64,000 bases of DNA from Odobenus rosmarus divergens (lineage: Eukaryota; Chordata; Mammalia; Carnivora; Odobenidae): contig NW_004450480.1 in assembly GCF_000321225.1 (NCBI RefSeq), forward strand, positions 1,575,699-1,639,698, read 5' to 3'. The notes below the pieces were generated by a model. It made no database searches. It saw only the letters and a program-made list of their open reading frames with translations, and was not told the DNA's origin. Below, in pieces: positions 46,585 through 57,690 of the stretch. Every line of letters begins with the position of its first letter. Positions within the stretch are counted from its first letter, which is position 1. Position numbers and translations under genes: made by a program.

Positions 46585-48247
46585 ACCAAATTTATCTTGA
46601 AGCATGCTTCTCTTGTTGAATTTAACATTGGACAATTTTAATAATTGTATAGATTCTTTTGCCTGGTTCTGGATCGTTAGTTACTGTAAAATGAGTCCTT
46701 ATGAAAACAAAGTGAAAGAACCAACGAACCTACCTGTTTACTTAAATACTCTAGGGAAAGTTGAGATAGAGGTTGTAAGGTAAATGCTACAAACCGCAGG
46801 AAGACTGAATGTCTTGGTGGAAATTAACAGTTTAGATATTTGAGCCACTAAAGGGCTGTAATTAGACTGTACCTTTGTTTAACCCCCAGGTTATTCATTT
46901 AGTTTCTCTGCTTGCTAATGCCAAATTAATGTAATGTCTATAGTTTCAACTGGACAGAAATATAAATGCTTATTATTGGATATGTCTGGGTACATTGCAG
47001 AATAATAAGCATTATTTGGGTAAACACAATTCCTTGAGCTTCATTACATTTCTTCTTGGAGAGTGGAAAAGTATTTGACTTTGTTTTCTCCTTATGTAAA
47101 AGGAGGAATTAAAATCCTTCCTTAAGCATTTTGTTACTGTTGTTTTCCTTCTGTGAGGTAGATGTTAAAAATTCAGGTAATTTGTAAAGCATCATTTGAC
47201 TACCTAGCTTTTTTGAACTCCAAGCTTTATAATTTTAACTAAAACATGTTATTGTTGTAAACTCACAGACTTCTGATCACTGAAGTGTAACTGAGATTAA
47301 TTCATAATTGAGAAATACAATGGATGCAGTGCCCATAATGGCTATCTGAAGTATATTTGTTTCTGGCTTAAAGCTTTTACAGAGTGGTGTCTTTTATTCT
47401 TTGCTAAATCCTACTATTTAAAGATTTAAAGGGAAAACTTTTTTAAAATTCTAAATATAACAAGGAAAATCAAGGTCATGTCTAGGGTTGATGGTGGGGG
47501 GCTACCTGCTGAATATGAGAGAGCAGGACTGTGTGTAATGTAATTTTCTTGCTGGAGAGATGATATGACCAGATAGGGATATTTGAAAATTAAAGTTAGA
47601 TTTGGCATCTAAATGCCCTTTAGTTTGCAGGTTTTTGATCTGTTTATTGGCCATGCAAAAATATATTGTTGTTTCATAATCTGATCATAGTTGATTCTGC
47701 CATTAGAGGTATTTCCCCCCCACGCTTTGATATGATACGTTTTATTTTTCAAGTGTTTGTTTCACAAAGATCAACAAACAAAATAAGATATTCACTTCCC
47801 TCCTCCATGGGCCATGTTTTTTGCTTAGTTAGCCAACTTCAACAGAAAGATATTGAAATGATTAATCCTTATAACTCGCTTGTGTCTTAAGTGACTAGAA
47901 ATTATGGGAGCTGGACTCTAATTGTTATCTCTTAAATATGAATGCAGTATGATATTACAGAGTTGTAATTCATCCTGAACTATTTAATCACTACAATCTG
48001 CAGATAAGTTGGCTTCTGAATTTTTGCCTGATGTCATAACTAAGTCCTCCTTCCCATTCGAGTCACCATGACTGTGCTGAAGATAGGTGTTGAGAGAATC
48101 CAGCTAAATGAATCGTAGGTTTAAATATGCATCATCTGCATGACTTCTCCAAACTTTTCCCAGCTCCTGTAATTTTAGTTGTTAAAATAAGTGCCAGTGA
48201 AGGGTTATTGGTTATCTACCTTCAAGTGTATTTCAAAGCAGAGTCCA
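46585..48247. other. Unique noncoding DNA, candidate conserved element
   Basis: 46600-47400 is repeat-free with TAAT cores (gggctgtaattagactgtac, gctaatgccaaattaatgta) and no coding frame. 47400-48240 also shows no repeat I can support. Confidence 0.3.
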
Positions 48248-48440
48248 TAGTGGGAAAGCACTGGATTTGGAATCAGAATACCTGGAATGAGACCTAGTCC
48301 TGGTGTTCATTAACCATGAGACTTAGGACCCATTATCTAAACATCTCTGACTTAACTTTCTTCATTTATAGAAAAAAAGCAATGTAAGGCCTTCTGCGCA
48401 TGTCTGTCATGTAGCTAAATTGAAGCACTGATATACAAAA
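48248..48440 (-). mobile_element. MIR SINE relic
   Basis: Antisense MIR: gcactggatttggaatcaga ataccttggaatg-like start, gagacttaggacccattatc, cttaactttcttcatttata g. Confidence 0.6.
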
Positions 48441-48565
48441 CATTGGAAGCGGTCACCTGTAAGCCAGTGGTAAGGTGTGAGGACTCTGCAAGATGCTTGT
48501 CCTTCGTTCACTTATAAGGAACTTCTAGTAGATGTTGTAGTGTGAGATTTAAAAGCACAAAATTA

Positions 48566-48928
48566 GGAACAACCTGAATATCCAAAAATGGAAATTGGTT
48601 GTATTTTATTACTTTGCTAGTGTATGATCATTGAAATGATGTTGTACATCTATATTCATCTGGAAAGGAATGCATATTCATTTACAAGTAAGAAAAACAC
48701 AGTATTAAATATACTGCATAATCAGATTTTATTAAAATTTCTAATTTATTAATTACTGATTGCTTATTTTGTATGTATGCATACAAACACATACAAACAT
48801 TGACTCATGAATGTAAAATAGAAGGAAAGATGTAAAGTGGCTCTCTTTTGGTGTTGGGATTTGGAGTGATTTTGGCTATTCACACCTTCTAATTTTTCTG
48901 AAATAAATATAGAATATTTATGTAAGGC
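48566..48928 (+). mobile_element. Old L1 relic: 3' end
   Basis: Sense L1 3' region: gaacaacctgaatatccaaa, tcattgaaatgatgttgtac atctat, ggaaaggaatgcatattcat, agtggctctcttttggtgtt gggatttggagtgattttgg. Ends close to a CA microsatellite. Confidence 0.75.
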
Positions 48929-48929
48929 T

Positions 48930-48952
48930 ACACACACACACACACACACACA
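48930..48952. repeat. (CA)n microsatellite
   Basis: Eleven uninterrupted CA units at the end of the L1 relic. Confidence 0.95.
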
Positions 48953-49029
48953 TTAGAAATTCCAGTTTCAAACCAGAGGCTTTCTATAATATCTGATAAC
49001 TCCTTCTTCTTCATACCCCTTAATATCCA

Positions 49030-49590
49030 GTCTATAGCCAAGGCACTGGGGACAGCACTCTCTTGGATGCTAGTACCTTTGTTTCCATTGCCTTGGCAAC
49101 CAGTGTCCCAATTCAGAAGTCATTCTTCCTCATCTGTGGACTCAACAAGCTTCTAACTAGTCCCTCTGTTTCCACCTTTCACCTCCGTTTCTTCCAATCC
49201 ATCTTCATAAAGATCTTTCTAGAGTGCAGAGTTGATTCTGTTACCCTAGGCCCTGCCTGCTCTCCTGGCCCTAACCCCAGATATATCTGATCACTTTTCT
49301 TCATCTTAGGATATTTGGTTTATTCTCTTCAGTCTGGTATTTAAAGCCTTTTAAAATACAGCCAAGGTTTATTTCCTGCTCTCCCACACATACCCTTCAC
49401 CCAGCCAAACATAACTACTGTTCTCTGAATGCCCTGGACTTTTTTTGTCTCCACTTTAGATCATCGTATTCATCAGTCTGTAATGCCTCTTAAAACCCTA
49501 CAAATGATTTATATAGCCCAGCTCAAGTTCCACTTTTTCAGAATTCTAGGTGTACTTTTTCCTACCTCGGAATCTCATAGAATTTGTATA
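49030..49590 (+). mobile_element. L2 LINE relic
   Basis: L2 landmarks: ctgtttccacctttcacctc, atcttcataaagatctttct agagtgcagagttgattctg, tatttaaagccttttaaaat, cagctcaagttccacttttt. Frame not open. Confidence 0.7.
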
Positions 49591-49915
49591 TTCATTCATT
49601 TATTCATATCATTTTTTTTTTTTTAGCAGCTGCTGTGTTATAGGGGCTATCTAGATGCTCAGAAATAGAGATGAGCAAGCCGGATATACTCTTGCCCTTG
49701 AGCAATCTATTAACAATCTAATACTTAAGCATCTGCTGTATTTAAATCTATTGACTTATGGTGAACTTGCCTTAGCTACCACCTCCCCCTTCAATCACAC
49801 ATACACTGATTGTAGGCACCTTGAGTGTTATTTATGTTTGACTTCTCTCATAGAAACATTGTGTTATCTGACAAATAGAAGACAGTCAACAAATGTATTG
49901 TTGAAAGGGCAGAGA
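49591..49915 (+). mobile_element. L2-like tail interrupted by another old repeat
   Basis: 49591-49690 starts with an attcattcatttattcatat/T-run and gagatgagcaagc, of the unnamed old family seen elsewhere. 49790-49915 (tgattgtaggcaccttgagt, atagaagacagtcaacaaat gtattgttgaa) fits the L2 end. Boundaries uncertain. Confidence 0.45.
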
Positions 49916-49952
49916 GAAGAATGGAATAAAATATTTTGTTCGAGGAACATAG

Positions 49953-50110
49953 TTATATATATATTATATATATATAAAATATGTATACTTATGTACTATA
50001 TACTATTATACATAGATTATATATGTATATATATGTATATATATACATATACATATAACTATTATACATAGTTACATCTTATATATAATTTTATATAGTA
50101 CATATATAAT
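49953..50110. repeat. Long interrupted (TA)n repeat
   Basis: About 155 bp almost wholly A/T with alternating TA runs broken by tgtatac, actata and gtatata units. Self-complementary over its length. Source of spurious open frames. Confidence 0.92.
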
Positions 50111-50792
50111 TTTTAAACTATGTAACTTTTTTTCTGTTCAATGCTTTTAAATTTAAATTTGGAAAAAAATTAAAATTAAAAAATAAATAAGTAAACAAAG
50201 TGTAAATTTGGTTCCTATGGAGCATTATTGATCTCTAAATGATAAGAACACTTTCTTTCTGCTAGTTGGTTCCAGGGAGTCCAAGATGAGACTGATTTCC
50301 TTAAGTAAAACTGAGGCAGAGCACGTTCTTCTATTAGAGAGCAAGTTATGTTACAGATCTCACACTTGATCATTTAGCATGGAAGACTGAGACTCGAGAG
50401 TGGCTGTCTTTTAATTAGTAGATGTTTGCCTACAAGAATTTAAAGGCTTACCAGAGTACTGAATTTGGACACTCAATATATTTATGATCTATAAATACAC
50501 TATGCCTCTAGGTTGTGTTGTTATTTTAATTTTTAAAAAAGTCCTTAGTTTAATTTTCCCTCTTCTTGAAATAAATTATTCCCTTAAGAATTTCCCTTGG
50601 AAACATGAACTCCCTTACTATCCATTAAATATCTCTATCTCTTTATGTTACAGTTTTTCCTCATTTTAAGATGAGGATATCAGTTGTTTTCTCTTTCTCT
50701 CTCTCTCTCTTTTTTTTTAAGGAAAAGGGCTGGTAATACATTAAAGGATGGTTACACAAAAGGTCTTTTCTTTTAAGAGACTGTAAGGAATC
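50111..50792. other. AT-rich noncoding DNA
   Basis: (CT)n then T-run at 50690-50718. Nothing else recognised. Confidence 0.4.
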
Positions 50793-50808
50793 TAAGTTAA
50801 TATTTTTA

Positions 50809-50938
50809 TTTATTTTTTATTTTTTTATTAACATATAATGTGTTATTTGTTTCAGGGGTACAGGTCTGTGAATCATCAGTCTCACACAATTCACAGTGCT
50901 CACCCTAGCACATACCCTCCCCAATGTCTATCACCCAG
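50809..50938 (-). mobile_element. Carnivore L1 3'-end stub with perfect 16-bp duplication
   Basis: 130 bp of L1 3' terminus in reverse: T-rich tail at the left, taacatataatgtgttattt gtttcaggggtacaggtctg, ctcacacaattcacagtgct, cataccctccccaatgtct. Flanked by taagttaatattttta at 50793-50808 and 50939-50954 without mismatch. The junction read on the minus strand fits the L1 endonuclease TT|AAAA preference. Confidence 0.97.
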
Positions 50939-50954
50939 TAAGTTAATATTTTTA

Positions 50955-52764
50955 AATGAATTCAGCTGTTTTCAAATGACTCCTTAGTATAGCTGTTTTA
51001 AATCAAATCTGCTAAATCCATTAAAGACGAAACAAACCAAAAAGCACTGTTGTAATCTTAAGAGAAATCTGTATCTATCTAAGGAATTGGATGTACCCGT
51101 ATGGTTTAGTATGTGAGAAATTTGATACTGAAAGATTCCATCCAAATGGTTCGTGTACAATCTACTATGATTCAAATACAGCTTACTTATGAGCTTGCTC
51201 CTGTCTGAATCATGTGGCAAACAGAATGTACTGTTGATATTTTGTTTTCCCCAACTGAATTATAAGGTCCTTGGGCATGGGAGGCAGAGTATATTATTTG
51301 TTTAAGTCTGTGTCTTGTAGGGAATCAAAACATTTGTTGTTTTGGTTTACTTAATTTCATATTATTTTGTACTTGTTTTATGGTATGAATGGTTTATCTT
51401 ATCAATCTGATTTCTCATGTATTGTTGTAAGAAATTAGTTTTAAGACACACGCATAGAGTGGAGTTTTTTCCTTTTTATTAACCGTGGCCTGAATATAAC
51501 TCTTGATATGTTTTTTTCTCTGGAAGAGTTTATTTATATGTACTTTGTATGTGTTTTTGCAATTTATATGTAAGATGTTTTAGTATTAGCACCCATCTTT
51601 TGGTAACTCCAGAAGAAATTTATTTTTCTATCTGTCATATTGACTCTTCTAAATATTAAAAAGAAAAAAAATTGGTGAGTGAAAGAAGAGCTAAAATGCA
51701 GATTTTCCTTTCCTATTGTTTGTTGTTTGAGATTAGACATCACAAATCACCTTTCTTACCTGCTGCAATGTAATTATTTCTTTTCAAACCCACATTGGTG
51801 TGGAAATTCAGCTCAAGAGGAAGAATTTCCTGATGTCTTATTTAACACTACGCCTCTATGAGTTGTCCTCTCTATTTTTTCTTGAAGTTAGACACTGGCA
51901 AAACTACTGTCATTGCCCTTGCTTTTCGTTTTTGCTGCACATTTACTTTTCGACAGGCTTAAATAATGGCTAAAATGGTTGAAATGATTTATGTCTGTAG
52001 AGTGATGTCTTCATTTGCTCTATTCACATTTCTTTTTTTACTAATGGTCTGGTGAACACCTAGTGTAGGTGCGTTTTATTAGAGAGTATATTCCCTCTAA
52101 ATGCTGTTCCTAAGCTGAAAGAAATGGGCCATAATCATACAAAAATAAAGTATCTCTTTGTAGAATTTACAAGAAATAGAATGTCCTTATTCCTGAGTCA
52201 TAGGACATAAGGGACTTTTTTCTCTCACTCAAAGACTGCTCTTCCTACTAATGTTGATTAAGTGGACCACGTCAACAGCTGTTGTGACGTATAGAAAACG
52301 AATGTGTCTCTTGAACATCTCAACTGAAAGGGTAAATCTCCTGAAGTTTCTAGTTATCTACAATTTTCTTCTTCCTGTTAAGACAGGAGAGATGGCTTCC
52401 AGTCTCTACAGATTGCTTCACTGTTAGTTCATAAAATTGCAATTAATAATGGTGAGCTAAGATCATTCTGGACTTGATGTACTGCCCTATCATCATTGAA
52501 AGAGAGTCCTTAAATCTGCTGTTTAACAACTTATAGGGACTTTGCACTGATTAATTCATCTGGTCATAGTCTCAAGGCTGACACGGCATCTTATAGGCCT
52601 TCCATTCCATTGGGATCAACATCATCATTTTGTAAGAAATGAGCTTACTACTTTATAGGCTTAGTTGGAAAGAAATTTCAAACGTCAGCTGTAGGATGTG
52701 ACACTGGAATTTAATTTGTTGACCTATGAGAACACAGAATATCTCATCTTTTACTGAACTTTCT
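50955..52764. other. Unique-looking noncoding DNA
   Basis: 51240-51310 (ttataaggtccttgggcatg ggaggcagagtat) is an L2-end-like scrap. A weak minus-strand exon-like segment at 51760-51829 is described in the findings. Otherwise nothing supported. Confidence 0.4.
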
Positions 52765-53396
52765 AAACATAAAATAAGGTTATCAGAGAATCAAAATGAT
52801 TCTGACACTTGAACTTCAGTAGGAGGCCAATACATTTAAAGTAAGTACTCTTCGTCCTGAAATGTTCAGCCACTCCATCAATAGCACATGTCAGGTTCTT
52901 AAGAACATATTCTCCCTTGTGGAGAAAAGCACTAGAAGTCAGATCATGGGTACTGGCTTGTGGAGTCAACATCATTTGGGGGCCACACAGCATCTGTTCT
53001 CCCTCTATTCTGTTGCTGAATTTCCTGAATTCCCTCGGAAGAAGCATCTCTATCCCTTTAGATGCAGTCTTATGGTACTGTCTGTCAAGGTTCCCTGCCT
53101 TGCCTAACCACAAGGGGGACTCATGGCCAAAGCTATTGAGCTTTCTTCCTTGGGATTTGGAGTCTTGAGTATAAGAGGACAGGAAAGTATGTAGAGCCAG
53201 TTTGTTCTAGGAGTGGTGACCCAAGTATGTTGTTAAGTCTTGCTATCTGGATCACCAGAGCTAGATTGGTTCCTGCCCATTCTGGACCTGGATTTTCCCT
53301 CTAGACTGTAAACTACCTCCAAGCCTGCCAATAAATTCCTCTTTTTATTAATTTAGCTAGAATCACTGTTACTTTTTTTTTTTCTCAAGAACTATG
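52765..53396 (+). repeat. Possible degenerate LTR-like repeat
   Basis: Even-composition block ending gcctgccaataaattcctct ttttattaatttagctagaa tcactgttac. The AATAAA at 53330-53335 followed by a T-rich run and 'agctagaatcactgtta' resembles the 3' end of an old LTR in plus orientation. No family assigned. The long minus-strand frame at 52763-53113 (116 codons) is probably a byproduct. Confidence 0.3.
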
Positions 53397-53906
53397 TGAT
53401 GAATAATTTTTTGTGTCAGTTGGCTAGGCTAAGGGATACCTAGGTAGCTGGTAAATATTATTTTGGGTGTGTCCATGAGGGTGTTTCAGGAATAGATTAA
53501 CATTTGAATTTGTAGTCTGATTTTTTTTTTTTTAAATAAGCTTTCACCAATGTGGGTAGGCATCATCCAATCTGTTAGATGAAACAAAAAGGCAGAAGAA
53601 AGGCAAATTTTCTCTCCTCATTTGAACTAGAATATCCATCTTCTCATGCCCTTGGACATACTCCTATTTCTCAGAACTTGTTACTTGGACCAGGATTTAC
53701 ATCATTGGCTCATAGAAATTGGGACTTAGTTGGGCACTATACTGTTGGCTTTCCTGAGCCTCCAGTTTGCAGACAATGGATCATGAGACCTCTCAGCCTC
53801 CATAATTGTGTGAGCCAGTCCCTCGTCATAATAAATCTATCTATCTATCATCTATCCATCCATCCATTCTATTTGCTTTGTTTCTCTGGACAACCCTGAC
53901 TAATAA
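53397..53906 (+). mobile_element. MLT2-type (ERVL) solo LTR
   Basis: LTR of about 510 bp. Starts tgatgaataattttttgtgt cagttggctaggctaaggga, continues gtgtccatgagggtgtttca, caccaatgtgggtaggcatc atccaatctgtta, cagcctccataattgtgtga gcc, polyadenylation AATAAA near 53831, and ends gtttctctggacaaccctga ctaata. A short (TCTA)/(TCCA) microsatellite lies before the end. No internal viral sequence is seen. Confidence 0.9.
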
Positions 53907-53986
53907 AAACTACTAAAGCTTTTTGGTAATTATGTTGTAATTATTAGATATTGAAAGTAATGTGTTGTCCTTTGTTAGTCTCTTAC

Positions 53987-54124
53987 CTTACATTCTTTTG
54001 AGAATAAAATATAGTGGGATATTTTTACTACAATATAAAATATATCTTTTGCAGGCATTTCCAGGGTAACGACTGGGAATCCAAAACGCTGACCAAGGTC
54101 TATGAAAGGTTCAAAGCTCTGTTC
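53987..54124 (-). other. Weak candidate exon
   Basis: 138 nt open in one frame on the minus strand, ending directly at an AAG|GTAAGA donor (TCTTAC at 53981-53986) and preceded by a gtttgctcag acceptor. The deduced peptide contains FEPFIDLGQRFGFP and VVTLEMPAKD; I do not recognise it. The polypyrimidine tract is short. Chance is a fair alternative. Confidence 0.2.
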
Positions 54125-54319
54125 CTGAGCAAACTCTCCAGACTCATTGATTGTCAACCTTCCTTTGGATCAAAATGCTCCAGACACTTTTGTTTTCATC
54201 TACTTCATTCACAAAGAGCATAATATGTTCTTTCCTGCCTTAGTCCTTGGCCTGAAATTGTATTTCATTTCCTTCATTCTCCCCATCAACAAACGCCTTC
54301 TCGTTCTCAGGTCTAAGCA

Positions 54320-55115
54320 AAATCTCTAGCAGACTTTCTCCATCAACATTAGTCCAAGTGAACAACTGATCTTCTATATCCTATTGCTCAGTCGATAATC
54401 TTCATGGGGATACCTCTTGGACATTTCACACTTCATCTGACCCACCCAGACCTTCTGATTCTCTCACCTCCAGCCAGTTTTTCTCTCCTTTTTCTCCATT
54501 CAGCATTCCTGTCCTGCATTATCTCAAACCAGAAGTCAGCCTGGACCCATTTCTTTGTATTGCCCCACACCAGTGCACCAGCCAGTTCAGTTGGCCCTAC
54601 CTCCCAAATAGATCCCGATCCCTAGTCTCCTACTTTCACCTTCAAAATTTTATCCTATATCCCAGTTATCATCTTTTGCTTGGTCAACTGCAATGTCTTC
54701 TAATTTATTTCTGCATACACTCCTTCCTTCAGACAATGTAAGTGACTATATATTCCCCTGCTTGGAGTCATCAGTGGCTTCTAATTCCAGTGAGGAAAAA
54801 AATATCCAAATACCTGACTGTGGCCAGCAGGGTCCTACATTATTTCCAACTTAGGCACCTTCCTTTGCCTCCTTCCCTCCCTCTGTCCTTCCCTCCCCCT
54901 GTCCTTCCCTCCCCTCCAGCCACGCTGAGCCGTATTATTTGCACAGGCTCTTCTCCCTGTTGGAATGCTTTTCCCAGATTCGGCACGGCTGGCTCCTTCT
55001 GGTCATTTAGGTCTCGACTCAAATATTTCTCCCTCAGAACTTCTGATTCGAAAGAATAATTCCCCACGCCCATCTCTATCACATCACCTTGCTTCAAAGT
55101 TTCAAAATAATTACA
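54320..55115 (+). mobile_element. Long L2 LINE relic
   Basis: Extended L2 3'UTR: cttggacatttcacacttca tctgaccc, cctgcattatctcaaaccag aagtcagcctggacccattt, gttcagttggccctacctcc, ggtcaactgcaatgtcttct aa, tccccctcc-like tracts, ttgcacaggctcttctccct gttggaatgc. Nearly 800 bp in one orientation, the longest L2 here. Confidence 0.8.
54868..54918. repeat. Pyrimidine tract with tandem unit
   Basis: All C/T stretch inside the L2 with a ctgtccttccctccccct unit present about twice. Confidence 0.85.
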
Positions 55116-56989
55116 CTTGTAAAATTAATCGTGTTCTTTTACTTGTTTTCTTATTTATATGACTTGCAAGGGCAAATTTTCACATCTAATTTTCACTTAC
55201 AAATGTGTTTAAAAACAAAACATTCTATTTGGCTGTTACTTTTTACTCACCTTTATTTTGATTATTAGGGAACACATTTTTAGAAGCTAATGAAGAGTAC
55301 AGAAATAAGAGCTAATGATTCCATTTTATGTGTATACATAGTAGAAGACATTTCAAGATGTGTTATTTGTGGCAGTTAACAATTGAAAATGGATATTAGC
55401 ATGTCTTAATTTTTGAGGTAGACACAAGAAAACCCCTTTAAAAATGAGAATTATCCGAGGGAGAGAATTAGCATGGATTAACATTAGTCATTACAATAAA
55501 GCACCTAAATACATGAGCTCCTAGCGGTAGGGACTGTGACATCATCAGTCTTTGGCATCTTTATTTCTTTGCCTAACACATTGTGAGTTCAAGAAGAGCC
55601 TCATCAAATGGGTTGTTGAGTTGAATAAAATATGCATTTTGGAACTGTTTTAACGCTTATGATCTGAAATTATTTTTGGAGCAAATGAAGTTAACTGTCT
55701 TCACTTAGAATTAAGGGAAGGCCAGTGAATGTGTGAATGTCAATAAATGTAAGATTCTCACTTTTGCTGTCTCCTTTGCAAACAAACATCGATCAGGAAT
55801 GAGATGGGATTCTTGTATTGTGGATTTGAAGGTTGGCATTTTATTGAAAATGGAATTTGGGGAACATGGCTTTTGGGACCTCTGGGCTGTTTTCAGTATC
55901 TTGGATTACTAGCCTCTAATATTCATGAATTCTGATTAAATGATAACCAGCGCTGTCAAGTTGCGAAGTCATGGGTGACCTAACGCTTCTACTTCAATGC
56001 TAAATAAGTTTAGGGAAGTTTACTTTAAAATGTATTTAGTAATGATTTTGAAATCACCAAAGAGCGTAGTCACCACGTAACTGTCTATAGGAAAGGAGCG
56101 ATACTTGATTCAAAATAACTATAGAATCTTCATTTTTCATGCTCTTTTCTTCCAGGCATTTATGGAAGGTGCGAGCAAAGCTTATGCATTGCCTTCCTCC
56201 CTCCTTTTATTTGACCACACCCGATTTCCAAGTATGTATTTTCTCATTGGAGAATCTCCCAATTTAACAACTGTTGGGTGGAGTGAACACCCAGTTAGAT
56301 TACAAAACTGTGCCTTGTTACGCTGAGAACACACTTAGAACTTGGGATGATTTTGTTCTTCCCTCTGCTTATTACACCCATAAAAAGAATGTTTCACTAA
56401 AACAATTACAAGCAGCTATTCTTTAGAAGGAAAAAGTTTTATTTCAAGGTTCTTAATTTTACCTTTTTTAGGTCAAACACTTGTCTTTGCTCATACCTAT
56501 AAATGTGTGTGTTTATATATATATATATATCTGTGCCAATGCAGCAATATTTATGGAAAAGTGCCTTTTAGGAAATTGTAATAGATTTTGTTTAGAGCTA
56601 GAAGCTCTTGGGATAGAAGTTACAAACTGGTAGCCTCTGGGCTACAATAGACTCACAGAATCTGCCTTCATTTGTCCTGCCTGGTGCTTTATTATTGCTG
56701 CTGCCGTTGTTTTTACTTCATCTTTAGAAATCTGGAGATTTCACACAGAAATCCAGATTTCTGTCTTCTCCTGAAAAATCCGGAGACACTGTAAAAAATT
56801 GTGTGCCGTTCAAACACTGGTGATGCTATGATTTTAAACTGCAAACGGCAACAATTTAAAGGCTTCCATCCCTTCATTTTGATGTTTCTCTTCCGCATCA
56901 AATGGTGTAAAGTACAAGCACTAAAATGCTTACCCAGAATGCTCCCTGGCTTAATGGGGTATTACATGCCATCTTATTCCACCTGTAAT
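55116..56989. other. Unique-looking noncoding DNA
   Basis: No supported repeat apart from a short (TA)n at 56516-56530. 55640-55960 is balanced in composition and repeat-free. An exon-like segment at 56156-56231 is discussed in the findings. Confidence 0.4.
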
Positions 56990-57530
56990 TTTCCCCCCAA
57001 TTTCTATGTTATATCAATTTTTCCTTCATAAAGTTTTTCACACTTGGGCCTATTTTCTTCCTCTCCTTGTTATGACTTTTATCCAGGTTGTTTTCCTCAC
57101 TTTTGGGCTCCTGAATGAATGCATTGCTGTCTTAGCCATCACCATACCTCCTGCTTTAAACTTGCCTCTGCCTGTCCCTTCCCACTCTGCACATCAGTGA
57201 CAGATTATATCCCCAAATCCCCCTTCAGTATATTCGTGCCTGCCCTGAGACCTGTCGTGACAACCCAGAACCTGCGTCCAGCAACTTAACCTGTAGTCCA
57301 AACTCAGTCTGTTCGTTCCCCATACACAGATGACTAGCCGGAAGGCCCATTTCCCTTGCACCAAAGCAGGGGTCTTCCAGCCCCGATGCCTCTGCTCCTA
57401 GTCGTCTGTCTCCTCCTCTCCACCTGTGCAAATAGATCCTGAGCTCCTTTAAAACCTCCTTTCTTACCTATTTTGGTCCACCCTTCTACCTCATGGTTCA
57501 TCTTGCCTTGTACATATTTCAAAATTACAT
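56990..57530 (+). mobile_element. L2 LINE relic, tentative
   Basis: Pyrimidine-rich block with L2-like phrases: tcctgaatgaatgcattgct gtcttagccatcaccatacc, ccttcccactctgcacatca, gaacctgcgtccagcaactt. It lacks the diagnostic 3' tail. Confidence 0.4.
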
Positions 57531-57551
57531 TGTGTTTCACTGACGGTCTTA

Positions 57552-57690
57552 AAACAGAGTTTCTCCACGTAAGGTCTGTGCACATCTTACTTCAGAATCA
57601 CCTGTGTTGCTCTTCAGCATTTATTCCCGGGCTTCCTATATACTCTTGAATTCCTTAAGTTGGGGCCCAGGAATCTGATACATCTCAGAT
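57552..57690 (+). mobile_element. hAT (Charlie-group) relic
   Basis: aaacagagtttctccacgta aggtctgtgcac, ttcagaatcacctgtgttgc, gttggggcccaggaatctga. Fits a decayed 'cagtggttctcaaagtgtggtcc ... atcacctgggaa ... ggccccacccc' element. Confidence 0.5.

Noticed and set aside
49655..50071. 138-codon plus-strand open frame
   Set aside because: Second half is translation of the TA repeat (Y/I/M runs) and the first half is L2-like; not coding.
52763..53113. 116-codon minus-strand open frame
   Set aside because: No recognised domain or start context, lies over a block that looks like a decayed repeat, and no splice signals bound it.
53397..54320. MLT2 LTR as the 5' LTR of a provirus with internal sequence to its right
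   Set aside because: No primer-binding site or viral-gene-like sequence follows; the next recognisable element is an L2.
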